From positions 1,062,001 through 1,126,000 of the forward strand of contig NZ_OY780935.1 in assembly GCF_963675965.1 (NCBI RefSeq): a stretch of DNA of 64,000 bases. Reading direction: 5' to 3'. The position numbers were made by a program, and so were the translations under genes. Within the stretch, counting starts at the first letter, position 1; the number at the start of each line of letters is the position of its first letter. The DNA comes from an uncultured Celeribacter sp. (GTDB lineage: Bacteria > Pseudomonadota > Alphaproteobacteria > Rhodobacterales > Rhodobacteraceae). Under the pieces are notes generated by a model that saw only the letters and a program-made list of their open reading frames with translations, had not been told where the DNA came from and searched no databases. Below, piece after piece: positions 59,727 through 64,000 of this stretch.

Positions 59727-60392
59727 ATGTTTCGCTTTGACAGCGTCTCCGTGATCAAAGAGGGTCGCTCGATCCTGTCCGATATCACACTGGAGTTGGT
59801 GGAACACCGCATCGGCGTGATCGGCAACAATGGCTCTGGCAAAAGCACATTCCTGCGACTGTTCAACGGATTGGAACGCCCCAGCCAGGGCAACGTGCAC
59901 TTTGGGCCCGCTCCCGAGGACGATCTACGCCGCCATGTCGGTTTCATGTTCCAAAACCCAGACAACCAGATCGTCTACCCGTTGGTCGAGGAAGACCTGG
60001 CCTTTGGCCTCAAGGCGCGCAAACTGTCCAAGGCAGAAATTGCCGACCGCATCGAAGCGGTGATGACGCGCCTGTCCCTGACCCATCTGAAAGGCCGCTT
60101 CACCCATCAGCTTTCGGGGGGTGAAAAGCAGATGGTGGCGCTGGCGGGCGTGCTTGTGACAGAACCGGAGATGATCGTCTTCGATGAGCCGACCACGCTG
60201 CTGGATTTGCGCAACAAATTGCGTTTCATGGCCCAACTGGAGGCCCTGCCTTATCCCGCAGTCGTCGTCTCCCACGATCTCGACCTGCTGCAAGGTTTTG
60301 ATCGCATCCTGCATGTCGAAGATGGGCGGATCGTCGGCGATGGCCCGCCGGACGAGGTCATCCCGGCCTATGTAGCGCGCGCGCAATGCTGA
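59727..60392 (+). CDS. bioM: Biotin ECF transporter ATPase BioM
   Basis: A 221-residue ECF-type ABC ATPase. Walker A is GNNGSGKST, Q-loop FMFQNPDNQIVYPLVEEDLAFG, in part, signature LSGGEKQMV and Walker B MIVFDEPTTLLD, followed by the switch VVVSHDLD. The NPDNQIV motif is typical of ECF ATPases. It forms the motor of BioMNY for biotin uptake. Its stop overlaps the bioN start (ATGCTGA, 7 bp). Confidence 0.94.
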   Translation: MFRFDSVSVIKEGRSILSDITLELVEHRIGVIGNNGSGKSTFLRLFNGLERPSQGNVHFGPAPEDDLRRHVGFMFQNPDNQIVYPLVEEDLAFGLKARKLSKAEIADRIEAVMTRLSLTHLKGRFTHQLSGGEKQMVALAGVLVTEPEMIVFDEPTTLLDLRNKLRFMAQLEALPYPAVVVSHDLDLLQGFDRILHVEDGRIVGDGPPDEVIPAYVARAQC

Positions 60393-60982
60393 CCGATCTC
60401 TATATCGCCGGGAGCAGCCCGCTGCATCGCATGGCGCCGGTCTGGAAACTGGCCCTGCTCTTTGCATTTTGCACGGCGCTGTTCCTGATGCCCTCCCCCC
60501 TCATGCTGGCGGCGGGGGGCATACTGGCCTGTCTCGGTTATGGCGTGGCCGGGCTGTCCCTGCGGCATGCCTATGACGCCTTTCGGCCTGCGCTTTACAT
60601 GCTGGCGATCATTTTTGCAGCCCAGCTCTGGCTCGCGGATCTTGCAACGGCGCTCTATTTCACCCTGCGGTTCGTCTGGTTGCTGATGGTCGCCGGACTG
60701 GTGACCTACACCACGCGCGCCAGCGAATTCACCGACGGCATTCTGAGCGCGCTGCGCTTCGCACCCGCGTGGGTGCCGCGTGACAAGATTGCACTGGCCA
60801 TGTCGCTGGTCTGGCGCTTCATCCCGATGGTGCGCAAAACCTTTGACGAGGTACGCGAGGCGCAAGCCGCGCGCGGTCTGGATCGCAACATGCGTGCGCT
60901 CATGGTGCCCATCGTGGTGCGCACCCTCAAAAATGCCGATGAGATAGCCGAGGCCATCACCGCACGATCATTGGACGACTGA
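60386..60982 (+). CDS. bioN: Biotin ECF transporter T component BioN
   Basis: A 198-residue membrane coupling protein with four to five helices (LALLFAFCTALFLMPSPLMLAA, in part) and two coupling helices near the C-terminus with EVREAQAARGLD, the Ala-Arg-Gly signature of ECF T components. It transmits ATP hydrolysis by BioM to BioY. It is last in bioYMN and converges with the SDR gene after 45 bp. Confidence 0.93.
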   Translation: MLTDLYIAGSSPLHRMAPVWKLALLFAFCTALFLMPSPLMLAAGGILACLGYGVAGLSLRHAYDAFRPALYMLAIIFAAQLWLADLATALYFTLRFVWLLMVAGLVTYTTRASEFTDGILSALRFAPAWVPRDKIALAMSLVWRFIPMVRKTFDEVREAQAARGLDRNMRALMVPIVVRTLKNADEIAEAITARSLDD

Positions 60983-61027
60983 GCCCGCGCCACCCGCCCG
61001 GATCATGCCACAGATTTCTGCCTCAGT

Positions 61028-61759
61028 TTAAGCGCCGGTCAGTTTCTGGAACCAGCGCAGCGGCATGAAGTGGCTCAGGGTGAACAGCAAGGCGAAGGGA
61101 CGCGGAAAGTTGCGCGCGAACCGCTTGCTTTCCATGCCCTTGATCACCTGATCGGCGGCTTCCTCCGGCGACATGATCTGCACCATTTTGAAATCGTTTT
61201 TCTCGGTCAGCCGCGTGCGGATAAAGCCCGGGTTCAGACATTGCACCTGAACCTTGCTGTGCATCAGATCGGCATGGAGATTTTCCGCCAGATGCATCAG
61301 CCCCGCCTTGCTGGCGCCATAGCCCAGTGCCCCGGGCAAGCCGCGATGCCCGGACAGCGATCCGATCAGCACGATATGCCCCCGGTCGCGCACCGCAAAC
61401 CCCGGAACGATCTGCGACAGGACCCGAACCGCCCCCATCAGATTGGTCTCGAACATCTGCTCGACGGCGTCGGCGTCCCAATCCTGCGCAGCCATCGGCG
61501 TGTAGGTGCCAGCCAAATAGATGACGCCATCAATATCCGCGCCAATCTCCTGCGCGGCGGCTTCGACAGCGGCGCGATCCGTTACATCCAGCGCCAGCGC
61601 CCGCGCCTGCTGCAAGCCCCCGGCCAGCTCTGCCAGACGGTCCTCAGAACGCGCCGACAGGATCAGCCGCACGCCGCGCGCGTCCAGCGCCTGCGCCAGC
61701 GCCCGCCCCAGCCCTTCACTGGCACCGATCAGCCAATAGGTCTTTCCGTTCACGCTCAT
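61028..61759 (-). CDS. Short-chain dehydrogenase/reductase (SDR)
   Basis: A 243-residue classical SDR. The NAD(P) motif is LIGASEGLGRALAQAL, and the catalytic Ser and Tyr-x-x-x-Lys are visible in VLIGSLSGHRGLPG and YGASKAGLMHL. The substrate is unknown. It is the last gene of a four-gene unit (FAD oxidoreductase, DUF1365, DUF3833, SDR), starting in the DUF3833 stop (ATGA). In related bacteria such SDRs are encoded with cyclopropane-fatty-acid-synthase-type genes and respond to singlet oxygen, which suggests lipid modification. Confidence 0.88.
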   Translation of the reverse strand: MSVNGKTYWLIGASEGLGRALAQALDARGVRLILSARSEDRLAELAGGLQQARALALDVTDRAAVEAAAQEIGADIDGVIYLAGTYTPMAAQDWDADAVEQMFETNLMGAVRVLSQIVPGFAVRDRGHIVLIGSLSGHRGLPGALGYGASKAGLMHLAENLHADLMHSKVQVQCLNPGFIRTRLTEKNDFKMVQIMSPEEAADQVIKGMESKRFARNFPRPFALLFTLSHFMPLRWFQKLTGA

Positions 61760-62352
61760 GATCCGCCCTCCTCGTCGTCCTTCCCGGTCTCGGCGACAGA
61801 GGCAGACGGGCGCATCGTCGCGATCAGCTCGGCCACTGTGACGCCGAATTTGCGCATCTGGGACCGGTTCATGATCGTGCCATTTTCCATCAGATACAGC
61901 CAATCGGTGACATCGAGCACATGTCCCCCGGCGTCCTCGTCCAACCGGATACGATAGCTCAGCGACAGAGTCGGCCCGGAGAGCACCCCCTTGCCGTCGC
62001 CAATCACGTCAGGTGCCGTGGCACGGATGGTGCCATCCGCTTGCAACTCCAGCGCCCATTCCCGCAGTTGAGTGCCGCCTTTGGCATAGGTAAATTCTTC
62101 GCGCAGCGTGCCGGAAGTGCCCTCCCATTGCCCCTCCATCCGCGCGACAAAGCGAGAGGCCACCCGACCATCGGGGCCGTAGATCACGCCTTCGCTGTCC
62201 ATCACCCCGTTCAAATGGCGTTTGGGATCGAACACCGGACCAAGCCCGGCATAATCCGCAGGCTTTTGCGCACGGAAATTAAAACCCGGCCGCCAGGCAA
62301 TGAACAGGGCCGCCAGCAGGACGATGACAATCAAAAGGCACAGAAGTTTCAT
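61756..62352 (-). CDS. DUF3833 lipocalin-like anchored protein
   Basis: A 198-residue protein with an N-terminal membrane anchor or uncleaved signal (KLLCLLIVIVLLAALFIAW) and a domain with HLNGVMDSEGVIYGPDGRVASRF, in part, and DVTDWLYLMENGTIMNRSQMRKFGV, in part, both DUF3833-like. The fold is probably a beta-barrel with lipid-binding potential; function is unproven. It is linked by ATGA overlaps to DUF1365 upstream and SDR downstream, so it belongs to the same pathway, probably at the periplasmic face of the inner membrane. Confidence 0.85.
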   Translation of the reverse strand: MKLLCLLIVIVLLAALFIAWRPGFNFRAQKPADYAGLGPVFDPKRHLNGVMDSEGVIYGPDGRVASRFVARMEGQWEGTSGTLREEFTYAKGGTQLREWALELQADGTIRATAPDVIGDGKGVLSGPTLSLSYRIRLDEDAGGHVLDVTDWLYLMENGTIMNRSQMRKFGVTVAELIATMRPSASVAETGKDDEEGGS

Positions 62353-63101
62353 GAGCTGACCTCCTCGGTCGGCGGTTCCGGACGCGTGCGATAGCGTGCG
62401 CCCATGAGTTTCAGGCGTACCGCCTGTATGTAGATCAATCCGACCGTGCGCATTGCACCGAAAGGCCGGCGCAGACAGGCCCCCAGAATGGCGCGGTTGG
62501 TCAGAGGGCGACGCGGCCCGCTCAGCGTGGCCACCAGTCCCTCGTCGCCGTTTTCATGCAAAATGCGAATGGCGATCCTGTCCGGACGGATTGAGAAGCC
62601 AAAGCTGTAATGACCCGCGATCTCCTGAAACGGCGACACATGGAACACCTTGCGCGCCGTAATCTGATCGGTCGGCGTAATCGGGGCGAACTCCTGGCGA
62701 TGGCACAGGTAACTGTGGCGATCCCCAAAGGTGTTGTTGACCTCGGCAATCACCGCCAGCAGGCCGTCACCGCGCAGCGCCAACCAGAAGCTGACCGGGT
62801 TGAAGACAACACCGGCATAGGCGGGTTGGGTGAGCAACCGCAGATCATAGCTGCCCGTCAGGCCCGCTTGCGCAAAGATATCACGCGCCCAGCTGGCCCC
62901 GCGCCCGTCCCCGCGCGGCCCTCCGTGATCGCGGTCATGCACGGAAAACAGATTGAAACGATTGCGCGAAAACAGCAGCGGCCCGCGCCGGTCTTCGGGA
63001 TCGATCAGGACGAAATCGACGCCATAGGAAAAGCTGTTGCGCAGCGGGCCAAAGCGGGCATGGACGGTCTTGCCGCTGAGATGTTCCGGGGCATGTGTCA
63101 T
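62349..63101 (-). CDS. DUF1365 family protein
   Basis: A 250-residue DUF1365 protein. HARFGPLRNSFSYGVDFVLID, in part, LLTQPAYAGVVFNPVSFWLAL and RKVFHVSPFQEIAGHYSFGF, in part, are characteristic. DUF1365 genes almost always lie next to an FAD oxidoreductase (COG2907) and often a cyclopropane-fatty-acid-synthase-like methyltransferase, and are thought to act in fatty acid modification. The ATG at 63101 overlaps the upstream stop (ATGA). A longer upstream frame has no family sequence. Confidence 0.9.
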   Translation of the reverse strand: MTHAPEHLSGKTVHARFGPLRNSFSYGVDFVLIDPEDRRGPLLFSRNRFNLFSVHDRDHGGPRGDGRGASWARDIFAQAGLTGSYDLRLLTQPAYAGVVFNPVSFWLALRGDGLLAVIAEVNNTFGDRHSYLCHRQEFAPITPTDQITARKVFHVSPFQEIAGHYSFGFSIRPDRIAIRILHENGDEGLVATLSGPRRPLTNRAILGACLRRPFGAMRTVGLIYIQAVRLKLMGARYRTRPEPPTEEVSS

Positions 63102-64000
63102 TGCGCGGCCACTCCGAACGTGCGGCTCTGCGCCTGCAGGGCCTCGCTGACTCGCACCGCGCTGGCAAAGCCGTCTTCGTGAAAACCATGCCGCAGATAG
63201 GCCCCGGCAAACCACGTATTATTCTGACCCTGAATGCGATCAATCTGCCCCTGCGCACGCAACGCCGCGTGATCGAAAACCGGATGCCGGAAGGTGACCT
63301 CATCATAAATCGCAGGCCCTGCAACCTCGCGCGCAGGGTTCAGGCTGACGAACAGAGGATCGTTTTCGGGGATATTCTGCAGCCGGTTCATCCAATAGGT
63401 GACGCCGATCTTGGTGCGCTGTTCGGAACTCTGGGCCTGATAGACCCAAGAAGACCAGCAGGCACGACGTTTGGGCATGAAGGCCGGGTCGCAATGCAAA
63501 ACCACCTGATTGTCCTGATACCGCAGATCCGACAGCGCCGAGGTTTCCTGCGCGGTCGGCTGCTCCAGCAATCGCAAGGCCGTGTCGGAATGGCAGGCGA
63601 AAATCACCTGATCGAAATGCCTCGGTGTCTGGCCCTGCGGTTTGACGACAACGCCCAGAGGACTGCGCTGGACGGCCTCAATCGGCGCGCCTGTCTGCAG
63701 CTCTGTGCCCCGCGCCAGAAGATTGGCTTCCAGCCGCCGCACATATTCCTGTGAACCGCCCGAAACCGTCCACCACTGGTGCTGACCGGTCGCCGACAGC
63801 AGGGCGTGATTGCGAAAGAACTGGACCAGCGTGCGCGCTGGAAAGGCGCGAATGTCCTCGGGCGCGGTCGACCAGATCGCGCCACAGATCGGCATCAGGT
63901 AATAGCGCTGGAACCACTCCCCCAACCCCATGTCATCGACCAGTTCGCCAATGGTCAGGCTGTCGTCTCGCGCCGCAGCCTCTGCTCCGGCATTGAAACG
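63098..64000 (-). CDS. FAD-dependent oxidoreductase (COG2907, amine-oxidase-like), 5' end outside window
   Basis: The visible 300 codons are the C-terminal part; the frame stays open to the window edge, so the N-terminal FAD-binding GxGxxG lies outside. WFQRYYLMPICGAIWS, QWWTVSGGSQEYVRRL and FAGAYLRHGFHEDGFASA, the last a C-terminal FAD contact, match NAD/FAD-binding proteins of COG2907. It is the first visible gene of the unit and overlaps DUF1365 by ATGA. It is predicted to oxidise a lipid or isoprenoid substrate; the reaction is unknown. An internal Met at 63931 is not the start. Confidence 0.88.
   Translation of the reverse strand, partial: RFNAGAEAAARDDSLTIGELVDDMGLGEWFQRYYLMPICGAIWSTAPEDIRAFPARTLVQFFRNHALLSATGQHQWWTVSGGSQEYVRRLEANLLARGTELQTGAPIEAVQRSPLGVVVKPQGQTPRHFDQVIFACHSDTALRLLEQPTAQETSALSDLRYQDNQVVLHCDPAFMPKRRACWSSWVYQAQSSEQRTKIGVTYWMNRLQNIPENDPLFVSLNPAREVAGPAIYDEVTFRHPVFDHAALRAQGQIDRIQGQNNTWFAGAYLRHGFHEDGFASAVRVSEALQAQSRTFGVAAQ

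Noticed and set aside
1..64000. tRNA, rRNA, insertion sequences, integrases or attachment sites
   Set aside because: I saw no cloverleaf-like or rRNA-like stretches, transposase or integrase motifs, or terminal inverted repeats; the region reads as stable core chromosome, though a covariance-model scan was not possible.

Overview
The window looks like chromosomal DNA from an alphaproteobacterium of the Rhodobacteraceae (Roseobacter/Rhodobacter group). Evidence: GC-rich, strongly codon-biased genes; the NepR/EcfG/PhyR general stress locus; a perfect FNR/FnrL-type box and a CtrA-type box; an Anbu proteasome-like operon; a monomeric isocitrate dehydrogenase; and many protein families typical of that group. 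I saw no rRNA, tRNA, insertion sequence, phage or CRISPR array. Genes are tightly packed, and stop/start overlaps of 1-8 bp are frequent.

Layout. 1-4.6 kb: a truncated lipoprotein gene, gatA-gatC, a ceramidase-family membrane protein, a metallo-beta-lactamase-fold hydrolase, a small membrane protein and tadA. 4.7-7.0 kb: ompW behind a perfect FNR box, then rluB with a long low-complexity tail. 7.1-13.4 kb: an eight-gene same-strand run (tiny membrane peptide, XpaC-like, TelA, DUF2927 lipoprotein, LprI-like, SPFH-GYF2, NTF2-like, zinc-ribbon membrane protein) that resembles an uncharacterised envelope-stress module. 13.5-14.8 kb: a sugar kinase and dtd. 14.9-20.1 kb: a general stress island with histidine kinase, ecfG, nepR, divergent phyR, dps, DUF1328, DUF883 and a holin-like gene, carrying two divergent pairs of EcfG-type promoters (GGAAC-N17-CGTT). 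20.2-22.9 kb: tsaE-tsaB-tsaC-tsaD, the complete t6A set with 4-bp overlaps. 22.9-26.8 kb: ATP-grasp, alpha-E, transglutaminase and Anbu. 27.1-29.3 kb: monomeric NADP-isocitrate dehydrogenase.

29.5-36.4 kb: a two-gene RND efflux pump and modABC. 36.7-40.7 kb: an ExoY-type sugar transferase behind a CtrA-type box, a GT2/LAB_N/GT39 group that probably modifies lipid A or polysaccharide, and a DUF1028 protein. 40.9-47.2 kb: a dipeptide-type ABC transporter (binding protein, permease, a permease-ATPase fusion, ATPase) with a terminal FadR-type regulator and candidate operators at its promoter. 47.3-55.7 kb, minus strand: cydD-cydC, then cydA-cydB-cydX behind an FNR/NNR-like box, followed by a Tat-exported sulfide:quinone oxidoreductase and DUF5368; together these suggest respiration that tolerates low oxygen and sulfide. 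55.9-59.1 kb: an arsenate operon (ArsR-ArsC fusion, arsenate-linked GAPDH, ArsJ) with a 40-bp palindrome over the first start codon. 59.2-61.0 kb: the bioYMN biotin importer. 61.0-64.0 kb: SDR, DUF3833, DUF1365 and an FAD oxidoreductase that runs off the end, linked by 4-bp overlaps.

Best candidates for under-described biology: the TelA/XpaC/SPFH/zinc-ribbon run (7.1-13.4 kb), the Anbu operon, the compact and divergent t6A operon, and the unusual regulatory DNA (mirror-image EcfG promoters, the start-codon palindrome of the ars operon).
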